Positions 32,755 to 42,885 are shown, numbered from the stretch's first letter. The stretch is DNA of 64,000 nucleotides from an uncultured Holophagaceae bacterium (GCA_903913215.1 CAIWKE010000010.1:62001-126000), one strand, 5' to 3'. Made by a program: numbers and translations. The notes: generated by a model from the letters alone, not told the origin.

Positions 32755-34147
32755 CCGCATAAACCGTCGCTCCGTAGTGTGCTGCGTCCCGCGGGGCATC
32801 GTCGTTCCAGTGTCCATAGGCGTGGGAGCTGTCGGTGCGGACGTGCAGGGTGTAGGCACCCGGCCCCAGCTTCACCAGCTCGTCGGCGACGCGGTTCTTG
32901 CGGGCACCGCCGGCGTGGTGGGTCTTCTTCTCGTCCAGCTCCCAGACCCGCTTGCCAGCGGCATCCTCGATCCAGGCCATGTCGGCCATCTCATCCCCGT
33001 TGGCTTCGCCCAGGGCGTAGACCCACACCGTCTGGGCCGAACCCAGCTTGAAGGGGGCGCTGCGGTCCTCGCTGTTGCCCACCTTCACCAGCTCCGCCAG
33101 GACGGGGCCGGGGCTGGGCAGGGGGCGCAGGGAGAAGGCACTGGCATCGCCCACCCGGGGCAGGGACAAGGTGAGACCGTAGAGCCCGGGGTCGCAGGGC
33201 GGAGCCGCATTCCAGTCCGCGGGGGAGTGGGAATCGTCCGTCACGAAGGTGGCCACGTAGTCCCCGGCGGGCAGCTCAATGGTCTCCACCTGGCGGCGGT
33301 TCTTTTGCGCTCCCCCGGCGTACTGGGCCTTTTGCGGGGTCATCTCCCAGACCCGGGCCCGGGTGTGGACATCCTGAATCCAGCCCAGGTCATTCAAGCG
33401 TCGCTCGGAGCCTTCGCCCAGGGCGTAGATATGCAGTTGCACCGGCCGCTGCAAGTGGAAGGCCTGACTCCACTCGCCGTCATCCCGAGTCGCCGCCACG
33501 CTGAGGACAATGCCCTGCCAGCGCAGGGGCGCCTCGAAGAGGCCGACTTCCTTCGGATCACCGGAGGGAAGGTAGAGTTCCATGCCGTACATCCCCACCT
33601 GCTCCTTCCAGTGCCGCAGGAGGCTGGACTCGTCGGCACCGATGGCCGCCAGAAATCCGTGGGATCGCTTTTCGCTCTGTTCCTTGAGGTCACGACGGTC
33701 GATGTTGCGGTCCCACTGGGCGAAAAGGAGGCTCTGCGCGAAACCATGGTTGGAGAAGTAGGCTTCGTAGCTGCCCGCGGGCAGATCCAAATACTGGTCC
33801 GCAATGCGGTACTCCCAGTTCCGCTTGGTGTTCATGCCATCCATCTGCCAGACCACCTCCCGGGTGGTGGCATTGAGAATCCAACCGTAGGCGAAGAAGG
33901 GGTTGGTGTTGAAGCTCCGGCCCAGGTGCCGGACACCCGCACCCCGAGCATAAATGTGGACCTTCATGGCCCGGGGCAGGGTGAAGCCCTGCTGACGCAC
34001 TTCGACCTCCTCGAAGCCGTGGAGGGCTACGATGCGCGGTTCCGCGGCCCGCAGTCCCAGGCACGCGGCGGCCAGGGCCAAGCCCACCACCAGTAGCCCC
34101 AGCCGCCGACCCAGGGCACCAAATTCGGAAAGCAGGACAGGCAGCAT
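32747..34147 (-). CDS. Exported protein with three copies of an unrecognised module
   Basis: 466 residues. Hydrophobic N-terminal signal (LGLLVVGLALAAACLGLRAAE). Three modules of ~110-150 residues share the pattern: (I/V)YA-G, then a W-I-D/N core with VWEM or VWQM, a basic KNR or KRN, a LPAGSY/LPAGDY/LGPGAY turn, and in copies 2 and 3 DSSHAYGHWN or DDSHSPADWN followed by YGLTL/YGATV. I know no family for this. The start ATG at 34147 follows GGGGG; longer frames upstream lack signal character. It follows a four-helix membrane protein gene in the same direction. Confidence 0.75.
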   Translation of the reverse strand: MLPVLLSEFGALGRRLGLLVVGLALAAACLGLRAAEPRIVALHGFEEVEVRQQGFTLPRAMKVHIYARGAGVRHLGRSFNTNPFFAYGWILNATTREVVWQMDGMNTKRNWEYRIADQYLDLPAGSYEAYFSNHGFAQSLLFAQWDRNIDRRDLKEQSEKRSHGFLAAIGADESSLLRHWKEQVGMYGMELYLPSGDPKEVGLFEAPLRWQGIVLSVAATRDDGEWSQAFHLQRPVQLHIYALGEGSERRLNDLGWIQDVHTRARVWEMTPQKAQYAGGAQKNRRQVETIELPAGDYVATFVTDDSHSPADWNAAPPCDPGLYGLTLSLPRVGDASAFSLRPLPSPGPVLAELVKVGNSEDRSAPFKLGSAQTVWVYALGEANGDEMADMAWIEDAAGKRVWELDEKKTHHAGGARKNRVADELVKLGPGAYTLHVRTDSSHAYGHWNDDAPRDAAHYGATVYAVK

Positions 34148-34248
34148 GGGAACCCCCGGGGACCCCTCCAAGCTAAGCCTCCCGGCGCACCGATTTCCAG
34201 AAGATCGGCGAATGGAGGGTTCCCACCGGCGAATGGACCGTCGGCTCG

Positions 34249-35724
34249 CTACCACTGCTCCAGGAAGGCCTGGGCCTCGGCCACGGCCTCCGGGGAGAGG
34301 TGGGCGAAGCGCATGAGCCGGTCATTGAATTCATAGTGCAGCTCCCGGTTCTCCTCCAGCAGCAGCTCCAACTGCTCGCGGTGGATGGCCTCATCGGTGA
34401 GGAAGCGCCAGTAGATGGCGTCCGCCAACTCCTGCTGGCCCCGGGTCTTGGCCTCCCAGTAGGTGCGCAGCAGGGTGCGCCAGCCCACCTTCTTCATGGT
34501 GCTTTCGGGGGCGATGGCCTCCTGCCATACGGGGCCGGCCCAGGCGCGAATGAGTTCGAGGGACGCCTCCTCGTCCACCGTCCCCAGGCTGAGGATCAGC
34601 TCGCCGAGATCGTAGACCACGGTCTCGAAGGCAAAGGCCAGCCCCTGCCGGGCGCCCATGCGCGCGTAGTGCATGAGGTGGCGGGTGGCCTCATGCATGC
34701 GTTCGGGATCGGCGTGGAAGGCCTCGATGAGCAGGCGGTAGTAGTAGGAGAGGTTCTGGAAACGCCGCAGATCCATCTGCTCCACGGACTCCCGCAGCAG
34801 CATGTTGAAGGTCATGACATGCAGCTCGATGACGGCGGAGGCTTCCAGATCGCAGGCCTGACGGGCCGTGTCCACCAGCTGGCTGGCCAGTTCTGACAGC
34901 AGCTCGTGCTGACGCCTAGTGGCCACCTCCGTGATCTTGAGGGTCTGGGCCAGGACGTAGGCCTCGGGCCAGACCTGTTCGCGCATGAGGTAGCCCTGCC
35001 CCTCCTGAGCCAGGCCCGGCACGAACCAGGGCCGCGAACTGCGCCAGCCAAGTGAATTGTCCCGATCGCTGCCGATGATGCCCGCCAGGAGGAGGTGCAG
35101 GGCATCGAGGGAGCGCAGCACCAGCTGCCGGTCGCCCCGGGCCATGCCTGTGAGGGCCATGTTGGTGAGCACATCGATGGTTTCGAAGAGCTCGTCTTTG
35201 TGAGCCTCCACTTTGTGCCCACGCCCCAGGTCCCGCAGGTCGTGCAGGCCCTTGCGGGTGAGCATGGGCACGAAGTAGCTGGGGCGCAGGAAGCGGCTGA
35301 TGCCGTAGAGGAAGGGCAGGGCCCCCATCATCACCAGCAGGTAGATAAGGGCCAGTAGGTCAACCAGGACATGGTTCAGGCGGCTCGCCGGGGGGATGAA
35401 GTTCAGGATCAGGCAGATGATCTGGCTACCCACCAGCAGGGAGAGCATGACCACGATGAGCGGGTGGCGCACGTAGACCGTCACCAGCTTGGGCGTGTAG
35501 AGGTTGGCCGTGAGAGGCACGATGAGGGCGATGCAGGTGAGCACCACGGCCATGAACTGGTTCAGGGTCCGACCCACGACGGGCAGGGTGTTGGAATCCA
35601 CGCCCTGGTTGACCCCATAGAGCGAAATGAAGGCCGCCAACCCCACCGCCGCCGTGAGCCCCAACCCCGTCAGCAGCGCGAGGCCGCGGGGGTTCTGGGA
35701 CTGGCCGAGCGAGGACTTCTCCAT
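34249..35724 (-). CDS. Integral membrane protein with long helical cytoplasmic domain, unknown
   Basis: 491 residues. Four N-terminal membrane segments (about 13-35, 55-77, 86-110, 117-145) are followed by ~340 residues of mostly alpha-helical, charged sequence (RRQHELLSELASQLVDTARQ). The layout resembles DUF2254-type membrane proteins, but I cannot confirm the family. It probably forms a two-gene unit with the triple-module protein 101 nt downstream. Confidence 0.75.
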   Translation of the reverse strand: MEKSSLGQSQNPRGLALLTGLGLTAAVGLAAFISLYGVNQGVDSNTLPVVGRTLNQFMAVVLTCIALIVPLTANLYTPKLVTVYVRHPLIVVMLSLLVGSQIICLILNFIPPASRLNHVLVDLLALIYLLVMMGALPFLYGISRFLRPSYFVPMLTRKGLHDLRDLGRGHKVEAHKDELFETIDVLTNMALTGMARGDRQLVLRSLDALHLLLAGIIGSDRDNSLGWRSSRPWFVPGLAQEGQGYLMREQVWPEAYVLAQTLKITEVATRRQHELLSELASQLVDTARQACDLEASAVIELHVMTFNMLLRESVEQMDLRRFQNLSYYYRLLIEAFHADPERMHEATRHLMHYARMGARQGLAFAFETVVYDLGELILSLGTVDEEASLELIRAWAGPVWQEAIAPESTMKKVGWRTLLRTYWEAKTRGQQELADAIYWRFLTDEAIHREQLELLLEENRELHYEFNDRLMRFAHLSPEAVAEAQAFLEQW

Positions 35725-35802
35725 GGGTCATCTATCGGCGGCTGGGGGGCGGGGCTGAAGCCCAGGCAGAAGCCGGGGCCCCAGGCTCCGGCCCGGCCGG
35801 GC

Positions 35803-36561
35803 TCAGTGCCTGATGCCGAGTTCCTTCAGGGTGTTGAGCGCCATGGCCCGGGCCTGGGCGACCTCAGCGGGGTCCTTGGACAGGCTCAGCTGCAGGGTGA
35901 GGCCGAGGGTGGCGGTGTAGAGGTAGTAGATCCGGCTGCGCTCGCGCCCCTCCAGGACCTGGAAGGCCGGATCGTGCGCATAGGCATCGTCGATGCCGTG
36001 GACCAGCTCGGCGGCCACCCCCGGGTCGAGGGCACGGCCGGTGGCCTTAGTGAAGCTGAGGCCGGCGAGGGCGTAGGTGGCGGCCGCGAGATTCCCACGC
36101 TGCCAGCCCGGTGTCCCCTCGACCTGCCTGCTCACCGCCTGGAGGCGCCTGCGCAGTTGCTCCCTGGGAGGCCCGGCGGGCGCCCCGGCGACCAGACTCT
36201 CGAGCACGGCCGCCTGCTCGCCAGGCACCAGGGCGAAGCCGGTGGAGGCCGGCGCCGCGCCCGTACTGGCCTGCCGGGCCCGCCGGGCCGCGCTCTCCCG
36301 CTTCACCGCCTCCACCTGGGCCTTGTCCGAGCCCCGCATGAACATCGTATTCATGTAGGCCGCGGCCGGCGAGGAGAAATGGAGGCCCCCGCCCAGGCCG
36401 GAGGCCGAGCGGTAGGGCCTGGCGGAGCTGCTGAAGCTGCTCTGGGCGCAGGCGGGAAGGTCAGTCCCCAGGAGCAGGCCGGCCCCGAGGAGGAGCGCCT
36501 GCAACCTGGGGGCCCCAGGGCCTGGCGCCCCCAGGAAGGCGATGATGGGGTTCCTGGGCAT
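35803..36561 (-). CDS. Exported protein of unknown function
   Basis: 252 residues. Signal peptide (LQALLLGAGLLLGTDLPACAQ), a low-complexity segment, then a helical domain (NLAAATYALAGLSFTKATG, then IDDAYAHDPAFQVL). No catalytic motif is visible. The start ATG at 36561 was chosen because the longer frame overlaps the next gene. It is 16 nt downstream of the lipoprotein gene on the same strand. Confidence 0.65.
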   Translation of the reverse strand: MPRNPIIAFLGAPGPGAPRLQALLLGAGLLLGTDLPACAQSSFSSSARPYRSASGLGGGLHFSSPAAAYMNTMFMRGSDKAQVEAVKRESAARRARQASTGAAPASTGFALVPGEQAAVLESLVAGAPAGPPREQLRRRLQAVSRQVEGTPGWQRGNLAAATYALAGLSFTKATGRALDPGVAAELVHGIDDAYAHDPAFQVLEGRERSRIYYLYTATLGLTLQLSLSKDPAEVAQARAMALNTLKELGIRH

Positions 36562-36577
36562 GGGGCGCACCTCGGTT

Positions 36578-38476
36578 TCAGAATACGGCGAGCGGCGTCT
36601 TGTCGTCCGCGCTGTTGGACAGGAGTTTCTCTGCACTGCCATCCCCGTTGACGATGTAGAGATCCCGGTGGCCATCCACGGCCTTGCGGGTGAATACCAC
36701 CTTGGTGCCCACTAGGAGCCCGAAGCGCTCCTCGGTGGCCCCGTTGGCCAGGGTCACCAGGCCCGTGCCATCGGGCAGGATGGAATACAGATCCGACTGG
36801 CCGTTCACCACCCGGCGGAAGTAGAGCCGGTCAGGACCCAGGGCTTCAGGGTCCTTCTCGCCTCCCGAGGCGAGGGCCACCAGGCCGGTACCGTCGTTGT
36901 GGATGGCGAAGAGGTCGGGGGTGAAGGGCGTGGCGGGCGTGCCGACCTGCTTCCGAAACAGGATGCGGTCACCCAACAGTCCCAGGGCCCGGCTGAAGAC
37001 CGACTCCTGACTGGAGATGGTCGACAAAGTGGCATAGGCCTGGGTGATCAGGGTGGCCTCGGCCGTTCCGTCCGCATTGATGGTGGAGGCATCGAAGTTA
37101 TAGCCGCTGGCGTTCCGGATGATGATCGCCCGGGTGCCGGAGGTCATTCCCGACCCGGCCCGGGAGGCCAGCAAGGTGGGGCTGCTGCCGGTGATGTCGG
37201 CCCCATACAGGCTGGTGGAGCCGTCGGTGTTGAGCGCCTCGTAGATCGCACGGGTGCCCAGTCCGCCCGTGAGAAAGGCCCCGGCAGCGAGGCTGGCCAT
37301 GGCCTGGGTGCCGGTACCATCCAGCTTCACGCTGAACAGCCCCGTGGCGGTCTGGTAGACGAGCCGATCCGCCACGGGCCAGGCAGAGGCCCCACCCTCG
37401 AAGATCCCCCAACTGGTGGCCCCCAGGAATGCCGCATTGGTGGCAAGCAGGGCCTTGCCACTGCCATCGGCCGCACTGACATAGCAGGGCGTGGCATTGG
37501 TCCCGTTGGCCTCGTAGAAGAACAGGTCCGCCCCCGTGGTCAGGGTTGTCCTGGCGCCGTTTGGGCTGGTCTTCCTCACCAGGGCTCCCGGGGTGTTCAG
37601 CAGCTCCACGGTCCCGGTGCCATCGGGCAGGGCGCTGTAGAATCGCAGCGAGCCCGAGGCCAGGGCACTGTTGTAGAACACGCGGCCGAAGAGGGCGCCG
37701 ACGAAGGAGGCCCCCGCCGGGAAGGCCACGGGACTGCTGCCATCCGCCTTCACCGTCAGGAGTCCCGAGGTGGACCCGATGAGCACGCGGTCCCCCAGGA
37801 CCGCATAGACGGCTTCATCGGCGGCCGTGGCGGCTAGGGCCACCGTCCCCGTGCCATCGGACTTCACGCTGTAGATGTCGACCTGGCTTCCACCCACTAC
37901 CCGGCGGTAGATGATCCGGTCGCCCAGGATGGCGGGCACCGCAGTGCCCGAGCTGCGATCCATGGCGAGGTATTCATCGTCCTGGCTGGAGGCCAGGGCC
38001 ACGCTGCCCGTGCCATCCTCGTTCACGGCATAAAGGTCCTGCTGGGTACCTCCGCCCGGCAGGGGCACGGCCCGCTGATAGACGATGACCTTGGGCAGGG
38101 GCGCCACCGTCAGGGTGAAGGCCGCGCTGGTGACCGACCCGGCGGCATTGCTGACCGTGACCGAGTAGCTCCCCCCGTCTGCGGACTGGGTGGCGACCAG
38201 GGCATAGCCGGCAGCATCGCTGCCCACGACGGCGCTGCCGAGTTTCCAGGCGTAGTGCAGGGGAGTCGTGCCCGTGGCCACCACCGTGAAGTCAGCAGGC
38301 TGGCCCACCGTCACGCTCTGGCTCACGGGCTGGGTGGTGATGACGGGAGCCACCGCTGCCGGGAGGGAGGCTGCTCCGCCCCCACCGCCCCCACAGGCAA
38401 TGAGGAGACTCAGGGCCAACAGGCCCAAGGTGGCGAGGTGGCGTTGGAGAAAGGCAGGGGTTCGGGACGGGCTCAT
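36578..38476 (-). CDS. Lipoprotein with Ig domain and beta-propeller-like repeats
   Basis: 632 residues. Lipobox (LLIACGGGGGG) gives an acylated Cys near residue 28. Residues about 45-125 form an immunoglobulin-like domain (ITTQPVSQSVTVGQPADF, then DGGSYSVTVSNAAGS). About eleven repeats follow around DGTG or DGSG turns (NEDGTGSVALA, KSDGTGTVALA, LPDGTGTVELL), each near 45 residues, as in TolB/WD40-like propellers. Probably outer-membrane or surface binding protein; no enzymatic motif. Confidence 0.8.
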   Translation of the reverse strand: MSPSRTPAFLQRHLATLGLLALSLLIACGGGGGGAASLPAAVAPVITTQPVSQSVTVGQPADFTVVATGTTPLHYAWKLGSAVVGSDAAGYALVATQSADGGSYSVTVSNAAGSVTSAAFTLTVAPLPKVIVYQRAVPLPGGGTQQDLYAVNEDGTGSVALASSQDDEYLAMDRSSGTAVPAILGDRIIYRRVVGGSQVDIYSVKSDGTGTVALAATAADEAVYAVLGDRVLIGSTSGLLTVKADGSSPVAFPAGASFVGALFGRVFYNSALASGSLRFYSALPDGTGTVELLNTPGALVRKTSPNGARTTLTTGADLFFYEANGTNATPCYVSAADGSGKALLATNAAFLGATSWGIFEGGASAWPVADRLVYQTATGLFSVKLDGTGTQAMASLAAGAFLTGGLGTRAIYEALNTDGSTSLYGADITGSSPTLLASRAGSGMTSGTRAIIIRNASGYNFDASTINADGTAEATLITQAYATLSTISSQESVFSRALGLLGDRILFRKQVGTPATPFTPDLFAIHNDGTGLVALASGGEKDPEALGPDRLYFRRVVNGQSDLYSILPDGTGLVTLANGATEERFGLLVGTKVVFTRKAVDGHRDLYIVNGDGSAEKLLSNSADDKTPLAVF

Positions 38477-38616
38477 GGGGGCCTTCCTGTGCGCAGGATG
38501 CTACCGGAGCCTCCCATCCGCCCGTCCGCACCACCAGAGCCACTTGGGAGAAAGGGCCAGAACCACCTCGGGATCACCGCCGGGTGGCCCGAGACCAGGG
38601 GTCCTGCCCCAGGCGT

Positions 38617-41600
38617 TCAGCCCAGGCTGGCCAGCTCCGCCAGCACGCGCTGGGCCTGGAGGATGGGGCCATCGGCGCTGCCCAGGACGGGCAGGCGCAG
38701 GGCCCCGTCGGGGCTGAGGCTGGCACCCTTCTGTCGGCCCACCCAGGCCATGAGCTGCGCGGGTTCCAGGGGGGTCTGGGGGCTCACGCGGATCTTGAGC
38801 TGGCCCTTATCGATGCCCACCTCGGAAACGCCCAGAAGCTGGGCCCGCAGCTTCACCTTCAGCAGCTCGAAGAAGCGCAGAGTGTCGGGGTCGTCCTCGG
38901 GGATGTGGCCGAAGCGGTCCTCCAGATCCAGCTTGTAGAGCTCCAGGTCGCGCTCCTCGCGCAGCCGCGAGATGCGCTTGTAGGCCACCAGGCGTTCGCT
39001 GGCCTGATCGATCCAGCGGCGGCCCAGCTGGGCACCGGGGGCCAGGCCGTCCAGCTTGACCTCAAAGGTGCCACTGGGCTGGCCCTGCAGATCCTGGAGG
39101 GTCTCCTCCAGCAGCTTCACGTACAACTCGAAGCCGATGTCGTGGATATGACCAGACTGTTCGCCGCCCAGGAGGTTGCCCGCCCCCCGCAGCTCCAGAT
39201 CCATGGCTGCCACGCGGAAACCCGAACCCAGCTCCGAGAAGTCCTCCAGGGCCTGGAGGCGCTTACGGGCGTCCTCGCTCAGCTCGTGCTTGGGCGGGAT
39301 CATCAGGTAGGCGTAGGCGGGAACGTCGCTGCGGCCCACGCGGCCCCGCAGCTGGTAGAGCTGACTGAGGCCGAAGGCATCGGCCCGGTGGACGATGAGG
39401 GTGTTGGCATTGGGCACGTCCAGGCCATTCTCCACGATGGTGGTGGCCACCAGCACATCGATGCGGCCCTCCATGAAGCCCAGCATCACCTGCTCCAGGC
39501 CGTCATCCGTGAGCTGACCGTGGCCCACACCCACCCGGGCATCGGGCACCAGCTCGCGGATCCGGGCGGCCATGGAGACGATGGACTCCACGCGGTTGTG
39601 CACCAGATAGACCTGGCCGCCGCGGCGCATCTCAAACTGAATGGCAGTCTGTACCAGCTCGTCGCTCCAGGGGGCCACCACGGTTTCGATGGCCAAGCGG
39701 TCCTTGGGCGGCGTCTCGATGAGGCTGATCTCCCGCAGGCCCGTGAGGCTCATGTGCAGGGTGCGGGGGATGGGTGTGGCGCTGAGCGCCAGCTGATCCA
39801 CGTTGAGGCGCAGCTTCTTCAGCTTCTCCTTGTGGCCCACGCCGAAGCGTTGCTCCTCGTCGATGATGACCAGGCCCAGGTCTGCGAACTTCACCTTGGC
39901 CCCCAGGAGCTGGTGGGTGCCGATGAGGATCTCCACCTTGCCGTCGCCCACGTCCTGGAGGATGCGCTTCTGCTCGACGGGATCCACGAAGCGGTTGAGC
40001 ATCTCGATGCGGATGGGGAAGCCCGCGAAGCGCTCCTTGAAGGTGCGGAAATGCTGGAAGCAGAGCACGGTCGTGGGGCAGAGCACAGCCACCTGGCGGC
40101 ACTCCAGGGCCACCTTGGCGGCGGCGCGCATGGCCACTTCCGTCTTGCCGAAGCCCACGTCCCCCACCAGCAGGCGATCCATGGGCCGGGTGCTTTCCAG
40201 GTCGGCCTTCACGGCCTCAGTGGCTTCGATCTGATCCGGCGTGGGCGTGAAGGGGAAGCTGGCCTCGAAGGCGGCCATGTCGGGACCGTCCGGCGGATAG
40301 ACATAGCCCTTCTCCAGCTTGCGCTGCGCGTAGAGCTTCAGCAGCTCGTCCGCCATATCGCGGATGGCCTTCTTGGCCTTGCGCTTGACTTTGGCCCAGC
40401 TAGCGCCGCCCAGCTTGTCCAGGGGCGGCAGGTGGCCTTCGGCGCCGGTGTAGCGCTGCACCAGGTCTGCCCGCTCCAGGCTCACGTTAAGCTGACCGCC
40501 GTCCGCGTAGCGCAGCTGCAGAACCTCCTGCTCCTCGCCGCCCACCGTGAGGGTGGCGAAGCCCAGGAACTCGCCGATGCCGTGGTCCAGGTGCACCACC
40601 CGGTCGCCAGCCTTGAGGTCCCGCAGATCCGACAGGAAGGCCGCGCTGCGAGACTTCTTGGGGGCCGACTGGGCCACCTTGCGGCCGAAGATCTCCCGCT
40701 CCGTGAAGACCAGCAGGGCTGGTTCCTTCAGATGCAGGCCGCCGCTCAGCGTGAGCTGGATGGCCCGGCAACCCACCTCGGTGCCGTAGGCCTGGGGCAG
40801 CTCATACTCCCGCAGAAATTCCTGGAAGCGGCCCTGCATGCCCACGGTGGAGCCCGCCAGGAATACCTTGTGGCCGTTCAGGGCCAGTTCCTGCAGGTAC
40901 TCGGCAAACTCCGGCAGGCGTCCGTTGAACTCACGCGGGGGCTGGGCGGCCAGGGGCACCGTGGCCTCGCTCTGCCACTCCGTGAGGTACAGGGTGGCCT
41001 TGCTGGGATCCGCCGCCACAAAGCGATCAGCGAAGTCAGGGCAGACCACCCCGCCGCGACGCAGCACCTCCAGACCGGCCTCGATCCGGGCCTGCTCGGC
41101 GTCCCGCAGGGCCTCCTCCCAGGCTGGATCCAGGCGGATGCGCAGACAGGGTGGCATCCAATGGATGAGCTGGCCCTTGGCCTGGCTCAGCAGGGGATGG
41201 AAGAGCTCCTCGCCGGGAAAGTGGCCGTGGGTGGCCAGGCGGGCGCGGCGGAAGGCCAGGTCATCCTCGGGTTCTGCCGTCTTCGCGGCCCGGGACTGGA
41301 CGGCGGCCAGGAGGGGCTCGCCGTTCCCGCGCTCACCTTCGAATCGCGGATAGAGCGTCAGGTTTTCAAGCGCCTCGCCGGTGCGGCGCTGGGTATCGGG
41401 GTCGAAGGGACTGAGCCGCTCCAGCTCGTCGCCAAAGGTCTCCAGACGCAGGGGCTGGTCCAGATGGTCGGGCCAGAGGTCCACCACCATGCCCCGGGAG
41501 CTGAACTCGCCGGGGGCCGAGGCCAGCTCCGTGCGGCGGTAGCCCAGGGCGATGAGGGTCTCCAGCAGCAGCTCCCGGGGGACCTCGGCCCCCTTGCGCA

Positions 41601-42027
41601 GCTCCAATTTCTGTTTTTGGAACCAGGTAGGATGGGGCAATTTCTCGCAGGGTGTGAGGGGCCCCGTCACCAGCACCTGGATGCGATGCTCCAGCAGGCC
41701 CACCAGGGCCGAAAGCCGCTCCCGCAGGACCATGCCCGGAGGGCTGCTTTCGCCCCCCGCGTAGGCTGCGAAACCCGGGAAGTGCACCACGCCCACGCCC
41801 GGCAGCAGGGCCCGAAGATCCTGCGCCAGGGTTTGCGCCTCGGCCTCGCTGGGAGCATCCAGCCAGAGGGAGCGCACGCGCCCCTCGCGGCCCAGCCACT
41901 CCGCCAGGACCAAGGCCAGAGCAGGCGGAGCCATCCAGCGCAGGCGGGCTTCCTTCGCTTCCAGCCCCTCGCCCGGAACCCCGGCCGAGCGGAGCAGGAA
42001 CCTCAGATCAGACGCCGCATCACTCAT
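38617..42027 (-). CDS. mfd: Transcription-repair coupling factor
   Basis: 1136 residues, normal Mfd length. UvrB-like N-terminal region, RNA-polymerase interaction (CarD-like) domain (GDRVVHLDHGIGEFLG, then LQLRYADGGQLNV), RecG-like translocase with Walker A VGDVGFGKTEVAMR and DEEQ box (IIDEEQRFGVGHKE), and C-terminal TRCF domain. Mfd removes stalled RNA polymerase and recruits UvrA. GGAAGGA lies before ATG 42027. Confidence 0.97.
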   Translation of the reverse strand: MSDAASDLRFLLRSAGVPGEGLEAKEARLRWMAPPALALVLAEWLGREGRVRSLWLDAPSEAEAQTLAQDLRALLPGVGVVHFPGFAAYAGGESSPPGMVLRERLSALVGLLEHRIQVLVTGPLTPCEKLPHPTWFQKQKLELRKGAEVPRELLLETLIALGYRRTELASAPGEFSSRGMVVDLWPDHLDQPLRLETFGDELERLSPFDPDTQRRTGEALENLTLYPRFEGERGNGEPLLAAVQSRAAKTAEPEDDLAFRRARLATHGHFPGEELFHPLLSQAKGQLIHWMPPCLRIRLDPAWEEALRDAEQARIEAGLEVLRRGGVVCPDFADRFVAADPSKATLYLTEWQSEATVPLAAQPPREFNGRLPEFAEYLQELALNGHKVFLAGSTVGMQGRFQEFLREYELPQAYGTEVGCRAIQLTLSGGLHLKEPALLVFTEREIFGRKVAQSAPKKSRSAAFLSDLRDLKAGDRVVHLDHGIGEFLGFATLTVGGEEQEVLQLRYADGGQLNVSLERADLVQRYTGAEGHLPPLDKLGGASWAKVKRKAKKAIRDMADELLKLYAQRKLEKGYVYPPDGPDMAAFEASFPFTPTPDQIEATEAVKADLESTRPMDRLLVGDVGFGKTEVAMRAAAKVALECRQVAVLCPTTVLCFQHFRTFKERFAGFPIRIEMLNRFVDPVEQKRILQDVGDGKVEILIGTHQLLGAKVKFADLGLVIIDEEQRFGVGHKEKLKKLRLNVDQLALSATPIPRTLHMSLTGLREISLIETPPKDRLAIETVVAPWSDELVQTAIQFEMRRGGQVYLVHNRVESIVSMAARIRELVPDARVGVGHGQLTDDGLEQVMLGFMEGRIDVLVATTIVENGLDVPNANTLIVHRADAFGLSQLYQLRGRVGRSDVPAYAYLMIPPKHELSEDARKRLQALEDFSELGSGFRVAAMDLELRGAGNLLGGEQSGHIHDIGFELYVKLLEETLQDLQGQPSGTFEVKLDGLAPGAQLGRRWIDQASERLVAYKRISRLREERDLELYKLDLEDRFGHIPEDDPDTLRFFELLKVKLRAQLLGVSEVGIDKGQLKIRVSPQTPLEPAQLMAWVGRQKGASLSPDGALRLPVLGSADGPILQAQRVLAELASLG

Positions 42028-42126
42028 AGATCCTTCCAGCTTGCCCTAGGCGGTGGCAGCTGTCTTGGGAAAGGAATGGAAACCACAAAAAGCGGAACCG
42101 CGAACGACGCGATAGCCCTTCGGGCC

Positions 42127-42166
42127 CGCGAAAAGGGCTGCGCAGAGACGGAACCACCTTTTCGCG
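42127..42166 (-). terminator. Hairpin between nitroreductase and mfd
   Basis: Perfect 10-bp arms CGCGAAAAGG and CCTTTTCGCG around 20 nt, 15 nt after the nitroreductase stop. It lacks a T-run. The 153-nt gap otherwise shows nothing. Confidence 0.45.
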
Positions 42167-42180
42167 CGGAGTCCTGTTTC

Positions 42181-42885
42181 TCAAAGTTCCCGGACGACCC
42201 ACTCCCTCGGCATGAGCACGCGATCCCACCAGATGCCCTTCTCGCTGCGCTTGCCGATGGCGAGGAACATGTTCACCTCGGCTCCCCGGGGCAGGCCCAG
42301 GAGCGCCTTGGCACGCCAGGGGTCGAAGCCCTCCATGGGGCAGCTGTCGTAGCCTTCGGCCCGCAGGGCCAGCATGAAGGTGGCCGCGGCCAGGGCCGCA
42401 CTCTTGTGGGCCATGATCCGCAGGTCCACCCGGGAACCCAGGCTGGGCGTGGGCTTGAACAGCGAGATCAGACGGCTGACGCCCCGCTTGAGGGGCCCCA
42501 GGAGGCCGAAGGGGCCCGTGGTGTAGATCATGGGGATGAGCTTGCCGTAGTAGGTGGTCTGGCTCTTGCGCAGGGGGCCACGGCTGGCGAAGACGCGCAG
42601 GATCTCCTCCCGGTTGCGGTTCCAGGTGTCCCGGCGGGTGACCAGGGCCACCAGCAGGGGCGCGCTCTTGGCGGGCAGCTGGTCCAGACAGGCGGCCTCG
42701 GCCACCTGTCTGGCTTCAGGACTGCGCAGGATCACGAACTCCCAGGGCTGGAGGTTGCTGGAGCTGGGCGCCAGCAGAGCCGCGTCGATGGCGCGGTCCA
42801 GCACATCTTGAGGCACCGCCTCGGGCAGGAACTCCCGGATGCTGCGGCGGGATTCCACGGTTTCCAGGAAGCTCGACTCAGGCAT
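42181..42885 (-). CDS. Nitroreductase family flavoprotein
   Basis: 234 residues, FMN-dependent nitroreductase fold. N-terminal SRRSIREFLPEAVP and APSSSNLQPWEFV carry FMN contacts; GYDSCPMEGFDP is the usual C-terminal motif. Reduces nitro compounds, quinones or flavins with NAD(P)H; physiological substrate unknown. It overlaps the end of the second RND pump gene by eight nt and so is the last member of that operon, suggesting a linked detoxification role. Confidence 0.9.
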   Translation of the reverse strand: MPESSFLETVESRRSIREFLPEAVPQDVLDRAIDAALLAPSSSNLQPWEFVILRSPEARQVAEAACLDQLPAKSAPLLVALVTRRDTWNRNREEILRVFASRGPLRKSQTTYYGKLIPMIYTTGPFGLLGPLKRGVSRLISLFKPTPSLGSRVDLRIMAHKSAALAAATFMLALRAEGYDSCPMEGFDPWRAKALLGLPRGAEVNMFLAIGKRSEKGIWWDRVLMPREWVVREL

